Assembly: GCA_027531255.1 (NCBI GenBank)
Contig: JAPZRU010000005.1
Coordinates: 1 to 64,000, forward strand
DNA length: 64,000 nucleotides
Direction of reading: 5' to 3'
From: Steroidobacteraceae bacterium
GTDB taxonomy: Bacteria > Pseudomonadota > Gammaproteobacteria > Steroidobacterales > Steroidobacteraceae
Shown here: piece by piece, positions 11,104 to 20,095 of the stretch
How positions within the stretch are numbered: the first letter of the stretch is position 1
How the letters are laid out: each line of letters starts with the position of its first letter
Position numbers and translations under genes: made by a program
The notes under the pieces: model-generated
Database searches by the model: none
What the model was told of the DNA's origin: nothing
Seen by the model: the letters and a program-made list of their open reading frames with translations, nothing else

Positions 11104-12564
11104 TCAGGCCAGCTCAAGGACCGGCAGGTTCCACTGCTTCGCGATCGCCTCGAGCGCCGGCTTGTGGTCGCCGTACGCGAGCGCGAAGTGGTGCTCGAGG
11201 CCTTCCTCGATGATCGTGCGCTCGACCTCGCCCGCGGGCTTCGCGAACTTCACGGTACCCGAGCAGCCGGTGAAGGCCATCGGCGCGCGGACCACCTCGG
11301 CCGACGCGATCATCAGCTTCACCTCGTTCTTCGCCCGCGACAGCCGCGCGAGCGTGACCTTGCCCGGCTTGATCGGGAACTGGTGCAGCAGCGGCATCCT
11401 GCGGTTCGTGTGGATCGTCGCCTGCGCGTCGGCCTCGGGGTCGCGCATCGACAGCGGCGCGAGACCGCAGTGCCAGAGCACCGCGGTATCGTTCGCGGGC
11501 GTGATGTCGACGAGGTCGGCCATCCACGCGGGTTCGCCCGCGAGTTCCTGCAGCATCAGCTGCGTGATCGAGCCGTTGACGTCGGCCTCGCAGGCCGAAG
11601 GCACGCGGTCCTGGTTCATCATCGCCATCGGCCCGCAGGCGGCGCAGCCGTACTCGGTGAACATCTCGGGCCAGCAGCGGACCGCGAGCCCCTTCGCGTT
11701 CGTCTCGTTCCTGACGTCCTGCAGCGCGCAGAACACGCGGAACGACTTGTCGAGCTGCTCCTGGTTCACCTCGTCGAGGCCGTGCAACTCCGCCGCCGCG
11801 CCCGCGCGCACCTTCGCGACGCGCGCCGCGTCGGCGCCCTTCGCTCTTTCGAAGACCTGGTTCAGCTGCACCGTCTCGACCTTCATGCCCGCGAGCCGCT
11901 GCAGCAGGTCGTCGTCGTACTCGCAGGTGTCGAAGCCGTCGGGGTGCTTGCCGACGACGGTGATCTTCGAGCCCTGGAGCTTCGCGAGCACGCGCGCGGC
12001 GGCGGCCTCGCCCTCGGGCGTGACGCGCGGCGCGCGGGCGCGGACGCTCTTCGGCGCCTGCTTCGCGGGCGAGGCCGGCCGCGCGAGCGCGCGGAGCTCG
12101 TCCGCGAGCGCCGCACCGCCGGCGACGGGGTCGGCGTAGAGCCAGGTGTGGGAAGCGCCCGCGCGACCCAGCGCGTGCGCCGCCAGGTTCAGGCCGCAGT
12201 AGGCGTTCAGACGCAGGCGGCCGCCGATCCGCGGCTCGGGCAGCGCCCAGATCGCGAGCGGGATGCCGCGCGGGTCGGTCACGTCCTTCGCGAGCTTCAC
12301 GATCATCGTCGCGTCGGTGAAGGTCACCTGCAGGATCAGCAGCGCGTCGATCTTCCGGCCGCCGTCGGCGGCCGCGGTGATCTGCGCGACCGCCTTCTCG
12401 GCCGCGTCGCGGTCGAACAGCAGCTCGCGCGGGCCGACGGTCTCGATGCCCGCGGCGGCGAGCGCGGCGAACGCGCTCTCCTTCATCTGCTCCGCGAACG
12501 GAACGTCGAACGTGGGTCGCGCGAGCGCGGCCACACCCATCGTCAGACCAGTCGTCAGTGCCAT
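11104..12564 (-). CDS. L-fucose/L-arabinose isomerase-fold protein, candidate sulfoquinovose isomerase
   Basis: The 486-residue protein resembles the L-fucose/L-arabinose isomerase superfamily, which interconverts aldoses and ketoses with a divalent metal. The C-terminal half has EYGCAACGPMAMMNQ and CEADVNGSITQLML, typical of the metal-site region of this group. ATG 12564 is chosen for a GGAGG 8 bases upstream; it lies 4 bases after the aldolase stop. Its place between the aldolase and the glycosidase suggests conversion of sulfoquinovose to sulfofructose. An isomerase of this fold (SqvD/SftI) is known from sulfo-transaldolase and sulfo-EMP2 pathways, instead of the YihS type of E. coli. The substrate assignment is inferred from context. 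Confidence 0.8.
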   Translation of the reverse strand: MALTTGLTMGVAALARPTFDVPFAEQMKESAFAALAAAGIETVGPRELLFDRDAAEKAVAQITAAADGGRKIDALLILQVTFTDATMIVKLAKDVTDPRGIPLAIWALPEPRIGGRLRLNAYCGLNLAAHALGRAGASHTWLYADPVAGGAALADELRALARPASPAKQAPKSVRARAPRVTPEGEAAAARVLAKLQGSKITVVGKHPDGFDTCEYDDDLLQRLAGMKVETVQLNQVFERAKGADAARVAKVRAGAAAELHGLDEVNQEQLDKSFRVFCALQDVRNETNAKGLAVRCWPEMFTEYGCAACGPMAMMNQDRVPSACEADVNGSITQLMLQELAGEPAWMADLVDITPANDTAVLWHCGLAPLSMRDPEADAQATIHTNRRMPLLHQFPIKPGKVTLARLSRAKNEVKLMIASAEVVRAPMAFTGCSGTVKFAKPAGEVERTIIEEGLEHHFALAYGDHKPALEAIAKQWNLPVLELA

Positions 12565-12568
12565 CGTC

Positions 12569-13624
12569 TCAACCTCCGAATCCACGGTAGACGTGACGGA
12601 AGCTCGCGTCGGCGGGCGTCACCCGCGCGCCGCCGGCGCCGTAGCACTCGTGGGCGTGCCACGGACGGGCCTGCGAGTTCGTCAGCGCATTCAGGTCCTT
12701 CATGTAGGCGACCGCGTCGTTCGCCAGGTCGCGGCGGATCGCGTCCCAGTCCGGGAAGTGCTGGAAGGCCTTCAGCCAGATCGCACGCCCGGCGAGGTAG
12801 CCCGAAGCACCGGCGCGGTAGGCGTGGGTGAGCACCTTGCGGAACTCCTCCATGCCGGCGCCGGCGGACAGCATCACCCACGGGCGGCCCGCGGCGCGGC
12901 CGAGCGCGTCGAACCACTCCTGCGCGGCCTCCCAGCCGGGCGCGCCCACGCCGGGCACGTCCGCGGCCGCGAGCGGGCTCTCGAGCTTGAAGAGATCGAC
13001 GCCGTACTTCGGGTCGGCGAAGGTCGTCACGCTCTCGAGCACCAGTTCGGGGTGCTTCGAGCGCATCTCGACGTAGTCCTTCGTCTGCTCCGCGTCCTTC
13101 TTCAGGGGATATACCAGCAGCTCGAACACGTACGGGATGTCGTACTTGCGGCAGGCCTCGCCGACGCGCTGCGTGAACGCCTGCTGGGCGCGGCACACAC
13201 CGGGGTCGCCGTCCGGACGGTACCACGTCAGCACCTTCACGGCGTCGCCGCCGATGCGCTTGATCTTCTCGACCGACCAGTCGTCGATCTCGGCCGAGTA
13301 GCGATCGCCGGAGCCGTCCGCAGCCTCCTTGAAGAGAGAGTCCTCGAGCGTGACGACGAGGCCGAGGCGCTTGTCGAGCAGCGTCACGCCGCGCGGGTAT
13401 GCGTAGTGCGGGTCGAGCAGCATCGCGGAGGACTCCGCCTGGAGCTCCTGGATCAGGAGCTCCTTGAAGCCCGCAACGTCCTCCCATGGCGCCTCGGCGG
13501 TACCGCGCTTCGCCTTGATCGGGTTCTTGATCGGCGGCCGCTGGTCCACGGCCGTCATCTTGAAACGCCCGGCCGAGTCCGCCATCCGCTTCATGCCCCA
13601 GTACTTGCCGGCCGAGATCGTCAT
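12569..13624 (-). CDS. Class I LacD/YihT-type aldolase, candidate sulfofructose-1-phosphate aldolase
   Basis: This 351-residue Schiff-base aldolase is expected to cleave 6-deoxy-6-sulfofructose 1-phosphate into DHAP and 3-sulfolactaldehyde. The Schiff-base lysine is probably K213 in DLFKLESPL, matching the YihT/LacD motif. The phosphate-binding end is seen as WVMLSAGAG and AGASGYLAGRAIW. Its ATG overlaps the kinase stop codon (ATGA at 13621-13624), so translation is coupled to the kinase. Tagatose-1,6-bisphosphate aldolase is the alternative activity of the family; the YihV-like kinase upstream and the suy genes nearby favour the sulfosugar. Confidence 0.85.
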   Translation of the reverse strand: MTISAGKYWGMKRMADSAGRFKMTAVDQRPPIKNPIKAKRGTAEAPWEDVAGFKELLIQELQAESSAMLLDPHYAYPRGVTLLDKRLGLVVTLEDSLFKEAADGSGDRYSAEIDDWSVEKIKRIGGDAVKVLTWYRPDGDPGVCRAQQAFTQRVGEACRKYDIPYVFELLVYPLKKDAEQTKDYVEMRSKHPELVLESVTTFADPKYGVDLFKLESPLAAADVPGVGAPGWEAAQEWFDALGRAAGRPWVMLSAGAGMEEFRKVLTHAYRAGASGYLAGRAIWLKAFQHFPDWDAIRRDLANDAVAYMKDLNALTNSQARPWHAHECYGAGGARVTPADASFRHVYRGFGG

Positions 13625-14520
13625 CGTGTCTCCAGGAAGTGTTCGAGGTCGGCGCGCGTCGGCGCACCCGTGCGCCCGCCGAAGCGCTGCACCTTGAGCG
13701 CGGCGGCGGCCTGCGCGAAGCGCACGGCCGCGGATTCGGTGCGCCCTTCGGCGAGCGCGAGCGCGAACGCACCGTGCCAGACGTCGCCGGCGCCGAGCGT
13801 GTCGACGACTTCGACGCGGAACGCGGGCTGATGCTCGAGCGCGCCGCGGCGCGGATCCCAGGTGTAGACGCCGTCGGCGCCGGCGGTCACGCAGCTCCAC
13901 GCGTCGAGCGTCGGCCCGACGCGTTCCAGCGCGCGGGCCGGATCGGCCTCCCCGGCGTGGTCCGCGAGGCCGTCGGCGGAGAACGCCACGTGCGACGCGC
14001 AACGCAGCAGCGCACCGTCCACCGGGATCGGGCGGTCCGCGTCGAGCACGGCCGGCAGTCCGGCGGCCTTCGCGCGCGCGAGCGCGACGGCGCTCCCTTC
14101 GGGCCAGCGCACGTCGCCGAGCACCGCCGCGACGCCGAGCGCCGCCGGTTCCGGCAGCCACTCCGCCTCCCGCGGCAGCCGCGGGTCGAGGTGGTTGACG
14201 ATCATGCGCTCGCCCGCGCCGTCGACCATCACCGCGGACAGCGAGGTGCTGCAGCCGGCGAAGCGCCGCACCAGCGAGCAGTCGACGCCGTAGCGTTCGA
14301 GCTCGTCGATCACGACGCCGGCAACCGCGTCGTCGCCGACGCGTGCCGCGAGCCGCGCTCGCCCGCCGAGCCTCGCGATCGCGACCGCGGCGGTCGCCGC
14401 CGGACCGCCGCCGACGGACTCGAAGCCGGTGGCGCGGTACTTCTCGCCGCGATCCGGCAGCCGCGGGACCGCGAACACGAAGTCCTGCACGGCGTGACCG
14501 ACGCAGAGCACCAGAGCCAT
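13621..14520 (-). CDS. yihV: PfkB-family kinase, sulfofructose kinase (YihV-like)
   Basis: This 299-residue ribokinase-family enzyme should phosphorylate 6-deoxy-6-sulfofructose at C1 with ATP. The catalytic base is D246 in DTLGAGDVWHG. It shares long stretches with E. coli YihV as I remember it: VGGGPAATAAVAIARLGG, AVMVDGAGER, a VLGDVRW segment, the HQPAFRVEVVDT block and GGRTGAP near the end. That match is more specific than a generic PfkB hit, so I regard it as the best-supported sulfosugar gene of this operon. It begins 7 bases after the gntR stop and overlaps the aldolase by 4 bases. Confidence 0.88.
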   Translation of the reverse strand: MALVLCVGHAVQDFVFAVPRLPDRGEKYRATGFESVGGGPAATAAVAIARLGGRARLAARVGDDAVAGVVIDELERYGVDCSLVRRFAGCSTSLSAVMVDGAGERMIVNHLDPRLPREAEWLPEPAALGVAAVLGDVRWPEGSAVALARAKAAGLPAVLDADRPIPVDGALLRCASHVAFSADGLADHAGEADPARALERVGPTLDAWSCVTAGADGVYTWDPRRGALEHQPAFRVEVVDTLGAGDVWHGAFALALAEGRTESAAVRFAQAAAALKVQRFGGRTGAPTRADLEHFLETR

Positions 14521-14527
14521 CGGGGTC

Positions 14528-15289
14528 TCAGGACAGGGTGACGGCGTAGACGAGCCGGCGCGTGTCGCAGCGACTGGTGCGCCACTCGACGCGCGTGCCG
14601 TCCACGCCGATGCCGACGCGCTCGATGTGCAGCAGCGGCGTGCCGACGACGACGCCGAGGCGCTTCGCGTCCTCCCTGCGCGCGACGTCCGCGTGCAGTT
14701 CCTCTTCCGCCGCGACGATGTTCTGGCCGTACTCGCGCTGGTACAGCGCGTAGAGCGCGTTCGGTAGCGGGATGCGCTTGTCGATGTCCGGGAACAGCGC
14801 GACCGGCAGCAGGATGCGCTCGAGGATGGCGGGGCTGCCGTCGATCGAGCGGACCCGGTTGATCTCGACCACGGACGCGCCCGGCGCGAGGCCGAGGCGC
14901 TTCAGTTCCGGCGCACGGGCGGCGCGGCGACGGACCGTCTCGCCCTCCTCGGTGGTCGGGGTGGCGCGCGTGCCGTCCGGCAGCGTCAGCTTGAAGAAGC
15001 GGAACAGCGAGCGCTCGGCCGTGTGCTCGGCGACGTACGTGCCCTTGCCCTGGCGGCGCTCGATCAGCTTCTCGACGGCCAGCGTGTCGAGGGCCTTGCG
15101 CACGGTGCCCTGGCTGACGCCGAGCCGCGCGGCCAGCGCCTGCTCGCTCGGCAGCGCTTCGCCGGGGCGCCAGGCGCCCTCCGCGATCTGGCGCACGAGC
15201 GAGTCGTACACCTGGCGGTACAGCGGGCGGTAGTGCGGTGACTCTTCCACGGGCGTGGAGGCCATGGTGGGGACCGTCGCGAGGGCCAT
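14528..15289 (-). CDS. GntR-family (HutC/UTRA) transcriptional regulator
   Basis: The 253-residue regulator has an N-terminal winged helix (about residues 22-90, with LPSEQALAARLGVSQGTVRKAL) and a C-terminal UTRA ligand-binding domain (about 110-245). It is the first gene of the minus sulfosugar operon and faces suyA across a 143-base gap. HutC-type proteins usually repress and are released by a phosphorylated or free sugar, so sulfoquinovose, sulfofructose or its phosphate is the expected effector. A near-palindromic site at 15339-15350 is a good operator candidate. ATG 15289 is used; ATG 15265 is an alternative and neither has a strong ribosome site. Confidence 0.88.
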   Translation of the reverse strand: MALATVPTMASTPVEESPHYRPLYRQVYDSLVRQIAEGAWRPGEALPSEQALAARLGVSQGTVRKALDTLAVEKLIERRQGKGTYVAEHTAERSLFRFFKLTLPDGTRATPTTEEGETVRRRAARAPELKRLGLAPGASVVEINRVRSIDGSPAILERILLPVALFPDIDKRIPLPNALYALYQREYGQNIVAAEEELHADVARREDAKRLGVVVGTPLLHIERVGIGVDGTRVEWRTSRCDTRRLVYAVTLS

Positions 15290-15306
15290 CGGAGGTTAAG
15301 GGCCGC

Positions 15307-15354
15307 TTGGCTTCCTGTCCATGCTCTGATGTATAGTATCTTATAGAAGAGTTG
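15307..15354. promoter_or_regulatory. Divergent gntR/suyA promoter and operator region
   Basis: This is an AT-rich patch in a GC-rich region. TTGGCT (15307-15312) and TGTATA (15330-15335) are 17 bases apart and could form a sigma70-type promoter toward suyA. TCTTATAGAAGA (15339-15350) is a palindrome with one mismatch and continues with GTTG. The same 16-base motif, with one difference, occurs upstream of the TonB receptor at 2761-2776. Two TATAG copies (15332 and 15342) lie 10 bases apart. The arrangement fits repression of both operons by the neighbouring HutC-type regulator. Confidence 0.55.
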
Positions 15355-15432
15355 GCGGCCACGAACGCCGCACTCCCCTCCCGTCCCCGCAACCATCCGC
15401 GCGGCCGCGGCCGCGCCGTCCGAGGAGCACCC

Positions 15433-15723
15433 ATGGCGAGCGTCCCCCATCTCCTGGTCCACGACCGCAAGGACAACGTCGGCGTGGTGGTCGTCGAAGG
15501 CCTCGAGGCCGGCACGGAGATGCTGTGCGTCGTCACCGAGGACAACTCGGACTTCCGGATGACCTCGAAGATGGCCGTGCCCATCGGCCACAAGATCGCG
15601 CTGGTCGACCTCGAGGTCGGCGATACCGCGATCAAGTACGGGCAGGACATCGGCAAGGTGGTCGCCGCGGTCGGCAAGGGCGAGCACGTGCACACCCACA
15701 ACCTCAAGACGAAGCGCTGGTAA
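15433..15723 (+). CDS. suyA: (2R)-sulfolactate sulfo-lyase subunit alpha
   Basis: SuyA is the small subunit of the lyase that splits sulfolactate into pyruvate and sulfite. The 96-residue length matches SuyA, as do the SAF-like fold and the ending HVHTHNLKTKRW. The central segment PIGHKIALVDL is typical of UxaA N-terminal domains. The ATG at 15433 follows an AGGAG 5 bases upstream (15423-15427). suyB begins 12 bases after the stop, which gives the standard two-subunit organisation. This is the desulfonating step of the locus. An altronate dehydratase small domain is the fold-level alternative but is less likely in this context. Confidence 0.92.
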   Translation: MASVPHLLVHDRKDNVGVVVVEGLEAGTEMLCVVTEDNSDFRMTSKMAVPIGHKIALVDLEVGDTAIKYGQDIGKVVAAVGKGEHVHTHNLKTKRW

Positions 15724-15735
15724 GGAGTAGCCCAC

Positions 15736-16935
15736 GTGTCCCACCACGAGCATCACGAGAACCGCCACGTCGGCCGCAAGGTCTGGGGCTACCGCCGCGA
15801 GAACGGCCGCGTCGGCGTCCGCAACTACGTCGCCATCCTGCCGGTCGACGACATCTCGAACGCCGCCTGCGAGGCCGTCGCCGCGCACATCCAGGGCACG
15901 ATCGCCCTGCCCCACGCCTACGGACGCCTGCAGTTCGGCGCGGACCTCGACCTCCACTTCCGCACGATGATCGGCACGGGCGCCAACCCGAACGTCGCCG
16001 CCTGCATCGTGATCGGCATCGAGCCGGGCTGGACCAACAGGATCGTCGAAGGCATCGCGAAGACCGGCAAGCCGGTCGCGGGCTTCTGGATCGAGGGCAA
16101 CGGCGACATCGCGACGATCGCGGCCGCCTCGCGCAAGGCCAAGGAGTTCGTCCACTGGGCGAGCGAGCAGGTGCGCGTCGAGTGCCCGCTCACCGACCTC
16201 TGGATCGCCGCGAAGTGCGGCGAGTCGGACACGACCACGGGCCTCGCGTCCTGCCCGACCGTCGGCAACATGTACGACAAGCTGATCCCACACGGCCTCT
16301 ACGGCTGCTTCGGGGAGACCTCGGAGCTGACGGGTGCCGAGCACCTCGCCGCCGCGCGCGCCGCGAACGACGAGGTGCGCGCCAAGTTCATGAAGACCTG
16401 GGCTGCCTACCAGACCGACGTGATCGAGGCGCACAAGACCTCGGACCTGTCGGACAGCCAGCCGACCAAGGGCAACATCGCCGGCGGCCTGACCACCATC
16501 GAGGAGAAGGCGCTCGGCAACCTCGAGAAGATCGGCAAGCAGGTGAAGTTCATCGACGTGCTGGAGCCGGCGGAAGCGCCGGCGCGCGGCAACGGCCTGT
16601 ACTTCATGGACACGTCGTCCGCCGCCGCGGAGTGCTGCACGCTGCAGGCCGCCGCCGGCTACGTGCTGCACATCTTCCCGACCGGCCAGGGCAACGTGAT
16701 CGGCAACCCGATCATGCCGGTCATCAAGGTCACCGGTAACCCGCGCACCGTGCGCCTGATGTCGGAGCACGTGGACGTCGACGTCTCGGGCGTGGTGCGC
16801 CGCGAGATGACGATCGACCAGGCCGGCGACGCGCTGATCGAGATGATCGTGCGCACGGCGAACGGCCGCTACACGGCCGCGGAAGCGCTGGGTCACACGG
16901 AATTCGTGATGACCAAGCTCTACCGGAGCGCCTGA
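15736..16935 (+). CDS. suyB: (2R)-sulfolactate sulfo-lyase subunit beta
   Basis: This is the 399-residue large subunit of the UxaA-type lyase that, with SuyA, converts (R)-3-sulfolactate to pyruvate and bisulfite. The start is GTG 15736 with AAGGAG 8 bases upstream. Conserved cysteines of UxaA C-terminal domains are visible around [17 protein letters not shown] and in the AAAECCTL segment. [21 protein letters not shown] stretch follows. A His-rich N-terminus precedes [18 protein letters not shown], the usual family beginning. It is second in a seven-gene operon with sulfolactate dehydrogenases and an exporter. Confidence 0.92.
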   Translation: MSHHEHHENRHVGRKVWGYRRENGRVGVRNYVAILPVDDISNAACEAVAAHIQGTIALPHAYGRLQFGADLDLHFRTMIGTGANPNVAACIVIGIEPGWTNRIVEGIAKTGKPVAGFWIEGNGDIATIAAASRKAKEFVHWASEQVRVECPLTDLWIAAKCGESDTTTGLASCPTVGNMYDKLIPHGLYGCFGETSELTGAEHLAAARAANDEVRAKFMKTWAAYQTDVIEAHKTSDLSDSQPTKGNIAGGLTTIEEKALGNLEKIGKQVKFIDVLEPAEAPARGNGLYFMDTSSAAAECCTLQAAAGYVLHIFPTGQGNVIGNPIMPVIKVTGNPRTVRLMSEHVDVDVSGVVRREMTIDQAGDALIEMIVRTANGRYTAAEALGHTEFVMTKLYRSA

Positions 16936-17042
16936 GACCGCCGACGTCCCCCCTGCGCGCCGCGGGCGCCGGCCAGGGCCGGTCCGCGGCGCGTTTCTCC
17001 CCGCCGGGACCCGGCCCCCGGGTCGCGGCTCCCGGAGCAGCG

Positions 17043-18062
17043 ATGAGCGATCCGATCCGACTGAGCCTCGTCGACGCCGAGGCGCTCGCGACCCGCGCGC
17101 TGCGAGCCAGCGGCGCGTCCGAACCGATGGCACGGGCCACCGCCCGCGCGCTCGTCGCCGCGGAAGCCGACGGGCAGGCCGGCCACGGCCTGTCGCGCGT
17201 GCCGCCGTATGCGCTGCACCTGCGCTGCGGAAAGGCGAAGGGCGACGTAGTGCCCCGCGTCGAGCAGGTCGCCCGTGCAGCGCTGCGCGTGGACGCGGGC
17301 CTTGGCCTTGCCTACCCCGCGATCGACGCTGCGCTCGAGCGCCTCGCGCCGCTCGCCCGGGAAACCGGCGTCGCGGTCGCGGCGCTGCACCGCTCGCATC
17401 ACTTCGGCCAGGCCGGCGCGCACGCCGAGCGCCTCGCGAGCGCCGGCCTGATCGCGATCGTGTTCGGCAACACGCCGAAGGCGATGGCCTTCCACGGCGG
17501 CCGCCGCGCGATGCTCGGCACGAACCCGCTCGCGTTCGCGGCCCCGGCCGGCCGGGGCGGCCAGCCGCCGCTGGTCGTCGACCTGGCGCTGTCGGTCGCC
17601 GCGCGCGGCAAGATCGTCGCGGCGAAGGCGGCGGGCTCGCCGATCCCAGCGGACTGGGCGGTGGACGCGAACGGCCAGCCCACCACCGATCCCGCCGCCG
17701 CCCTGAACGGCACGCTGGCGCCGATCGGCGGCGCGAAGGGTGCCGCGCTCGCCCTGTTCGTCGAGGTGCTCGCCGCGGCGCTCACCGGCAGCCACTACGG
17801 CTGGGAAGCGAGTTCGTACTTCGACGACCAGGGCGGTCCGCCCGACATGGGCCACCTGTTCCTCGCACTCGACCCCATGCCACTCTCCGGCGGTGCGTTC
17901 GACGCGCGGATGGCGGTCCTGCTCGAAGCCGTCGCCGCCGAAGCGGGCGTTCGCCTCCCCGGTTCGCGCCGCCTCGCGGCGCGGGCGCGCGCCGCGCGCG
18001 ACGGTGTCGCGATCCCCGCCGCGCTGCACGCCGAGATCGCGGGCCTCGCCGCCGCCCGCTGA
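17043..18062 (+). CDS. comC: Ldh2-family dehydrogenase, candidate (R)-sulfolactate dehydrogenase
   Basis: The 339-residue protein belongs to the malate/L-sulfolactate dehydrogenase (Ldh2) family, which uses NAD(P) without a Rossmann fold. Visible signatures are GHGLSR, the catalytic-region HRSHHFGQAG, MLGTNPLAFAAP and GGAKGAALALFVE. In known sulfolactate pathways ComC reduces sulfopyruvate to (R)-sulfolactate, the form used by SuyAB. It starts 107 bases after suyB, with GGAG 7-8 bases before the ATG, and slcC follows 23 bases later. Other 2-oxoacid substrates are possible; the assignment depends on context. Confidence 0.85.
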   Translation: MSDPIRLSLVDAEALATRALRASGASEPMARATARALVAAEADGQAGHGLSRVPPYALHLRCGKAKGDVVPRVEQVARAALRVDAGLGLAYPAIDAALERLAPLARETGVAVAALHRSHHFGQAGAHAERLASAGLIAIVFGNTPKAMAFHGGRRAMLGTNPLAFAAPAGRGGQPPLVVDLALSVAARGKIVAAKAAGSPIPADWAVDANGQPTTDPAAALNGTLAPIGGAKGAALALFVEVLAAALTGSHYGWEASSYFDDQGGPPDMGHLFLALDPMPLSGGAFDARMAVLLEAVAAEAGVRLPGSRRLAARARAARDGVAIPAALHAEIAGLAAAR

Positions 18063-18085
18063 CCCGACCCAGACCGAGACCCCCC

Positions 18086-19018
18086 ATGGCCACGATCGTG
18101 ATCTCCGAGTTCATGGACGAAGCCGCGATCCGCGAACACCTCGCCGGCTTCGACGTGCTGTACGACCCGAAGCTCGTGGACGACCCGCCGCGACTGCAGG
18201 CGGCGCTCGCCGACGCGCGCGCGCTCGTCGTGCGCAACCGCACGCAGGTGCGCCCGGCGCTGCTCGCGCATGCGCCGAAACTCGAGTGCGTCGGGCGGCT
18301 CGGCGTGGGCCTCGACAACATAGACGTGGACGCGTGCCGGGCGCGCGGCATCGCGGTGTACCCGGCCACGGGCGCCAACGACCTCTCGGTCGCCGAGTAC
18401 GTGATCACGGCGGCACTGGTGCTGCTGCGCCGCGCGTGGTACGCGACCGACGCGGTGATCGCCGGAAAGTGGCCGCGGATGGCGCTGATCGGCCGCGAGC
18501 TCTCGGGCCGCCGCCTCGGCCTCGTCGGCTACGGGGCGATCGCGCGCGAGACCGCGGCCCGCGCCCGTGCGCTCGGCATGACCGTCACCGCCTACGACCC
18601 GCACCTGCCGGCGGACCACGCCGCGTGGCGCGACGCGGAACGCGCGACGCTCGACGCCCTCCTCGCGAGCGCCGACGTCGTCAGCCTGCACGTGCCGCTG
18701 ACCGACGAAACCCGGCACATGATCGGCGCCCGCGCGCTGGCGCGGATGAAGCCGGATGCGATCCTCGTGAATGCGGCGCGCGGCGGCGTCGTCGACGAGG
18801 CGGCGCTCGCGGCAGCGCTGCGCGCGAAGCGGCTCGGCGGCGCCGCGCTCGACGTGTTCGAAGCGGAGCCGCTCGACGCGGCCGGTGGCGCCAAGTTCGC
18901 CGGACTCGAGAACCTCATCCTCACGCCCCACGTCGCGGGCGTCACCGAGGAGTCGAACGTGCGCGTCAGCGCCGTCACGGCCGCCGCGGTCCGCCGCCAT
19001 CTCGGCGGTGCCGCCTGA
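18086..19018 (+). CDS. slcC: D-2-hydroxyacid dehydrogenase, candidate (S)-sulfolactate dehydrogenase
   Basis: This 310-residue enzyme belongs to the phosphoglycerate-dehydrogenase-like family. The NAD site is GLVGYGAIA (about 145-153). The catalytic triad is R232 (NAARGG), E261 (FEAEP) and H282 (TPHVAG). SlcC oxidises (S)-sulfolactate to sulfopyruvate; with ComC it would racemise sulfolactate for SuyAB. That matters here because sulfolactaldehyde from sulfoglycolysis yields the (S) form. It sits between comC and the exporter on the same strand. A generic hydroxyacid dehydrogenase remains possible. Confidence 0.83.
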   Translation: MATIVISEFMDEAAIREHLAGFDVLYDPKLVDDPPRLQAALADARALVVRNRTQVRPALLAHAPKLECVGRLGVGLDNIDVDACRARGIAVYPATGANDLSVAEYVITAALVLLRRAWYATDAVIAGKWPRMALIGRELSGRRLGLVGYGAIARETAARARALGMTVTAYDPHLPADHAAWRDAERATLDALLASADVVSLHVPLTDETRHMIGARALARMKPDAILVNAARGGVVDEAALAAALRAKRLGGAALDVFEAEPLDAAGGAKFAGLENLILTPHVAGVTEESNVRVSAVTAAAVRRHLGGAA

Positions 19019-19069
19019 CGCCGGCCCGCGGCGCGCGCGGTCGATGATCGGCACGGGACCGGCAGCCCG

Positions 19070-20095
19070 ATGAGCGGAGCGGCAGGCACGGCACCCCCGG
19101 CGGGACTGGCCCCGCTGCTGCCGGGCTTCGCGCTCGCGGCGGCCGTCGCGGCCGGCGCGTTCGCGCTCCGGCAGATCCCGGTCTTCGCGGCCGTGAGCCC
19201 GCTGATGCTCGCGATCCTGCTGGGCATGGCGGTCCGCAACCTCGTCGGCACACCGGCGGCCGCGCACGCCGGCCTCGCCGCCTGCCTGCGGCGCCCGCTG
19301 CGCGCCGGCATCGTGCTCCTCGGCCTGCAGCTGACGCTCGCGCAGGTGCTCGAGGTCGGCGGCGCGGGCCTCCTTATCCTGATCGCCTGCACGGCCGGCA
19401 CGTTCTTCTTCACGGTCGCCGCCGGCCGCGCGCTCGGCGTGGACCCGAAGCTCGCGCAACTGGTCGGCGTCGGCACCGCGATCTGCGGCGCGTCCGCGAT
19501 CATCGCCGCGAACACGGTGGTCCGCGACCGCGACGGCGGCGTGCCCTACGCGCTCGCGGTCGTGACGCTCTACGGCACGGTCGCGATGCTCGCCTACCCG
19601 GTGCTGATGCACGCGGTCGGCCTCACGCCGCACGCGTACGGCCTGTGGGTGGGCGCTTCCGTGCACGAGGTCGCGCAGGTGGTCGCGGCCGGGTTCGCCG
19701 GCGGCGACGACGCGGGCGGGTTCGCGACGATCTCGAAGCTGACGCGCGTACTGCTGCTCGCGCCGATGATCCTGCTGCTCGGCTGGTGGGCGGTCCGCAC
19801 CGCCCGCGATCGCGGCGAGAACGCGGCGCGCCCGCCGACGCCCTGGTTCGTGTTCGGCTTCCTCGGCATGGTCGCGGTCGCGAGCACCGGCATCGTGCCG
19901 CAGGCGGCGATGCCGCCGGTGGTGCTGCTGACGCAGGCGCTGCTCGCGGTCGCGCTCGCGGCCGTCGGCCTCGAGACCGACTTCCGGCGCATCGCCGCGC
20001 GCGGCTGGCGCGCGCTGCTGCTGGGCGGACTCGCGACCGCGTTCATCGCGGGCACGAGCCTCGCGCTCGTGCTCTGGCTCGAGAACGCGCCGTGA
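19070..20095 (+). CDS. suyZ: YeiH-family membrane exporter, candidate sulfite exporter
   Basis: The 341-residue integral membrane protein has about ten hydrophobic segments and the YeiH/UPF0324 signature GVGTAICGASAII (about 128-140). A VHEVAQVVAAGF segment and a C-terminal GLETDFRRIA region are also typical. In sulfolactate and cysteate gene clusters, proteins of this family (SuyZ/CuyZ) are proposed to export the sulfite released by desulfonation, which fits its position after suyAB-comC-slcC. Its TGA overlaps the GTG of glpD (20092-20095). Transport direction and substrate are inferred. Confidence 0.85.
   Translation: MSGAAGTAPPAGLAPLLPGFALAAAVAAGAFALRQIPVFAAVSPLMLAILLGMAVRNLVGTPAAAHAGLAACLRRPLRAGIVLLGLQLTLAQVLEVGGAGLLILIACTAGTFFFTVAAGRALGVDPKLAQLVGVGTAICGASAIIAANTVVRDRDGGVPYALAVVTLYGTVAMLAYPVLMHAVGLTPHAYGLWVGASVHEVAQVVAAGFAGGDDAGGFATISKLTRVLLLAPMILLLGWWAVRTARDRGENAARPPTPWFVFGFLGMVAVASTGIVPQAAMPPVVLLTQALLAVALAAVGLETDFRRIAARGWRALLLGGLATAFIAGTSLALVLWLENAP

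Noticed and set aside
15433-16935. Altronate dehydratase (UxaA) for galacturonate use
   Set aside because: Separate small and large subunits, the HNLKTKRW ending and the sulfolactate-type neighbours fit SuyAB; no other uronate gene is present.
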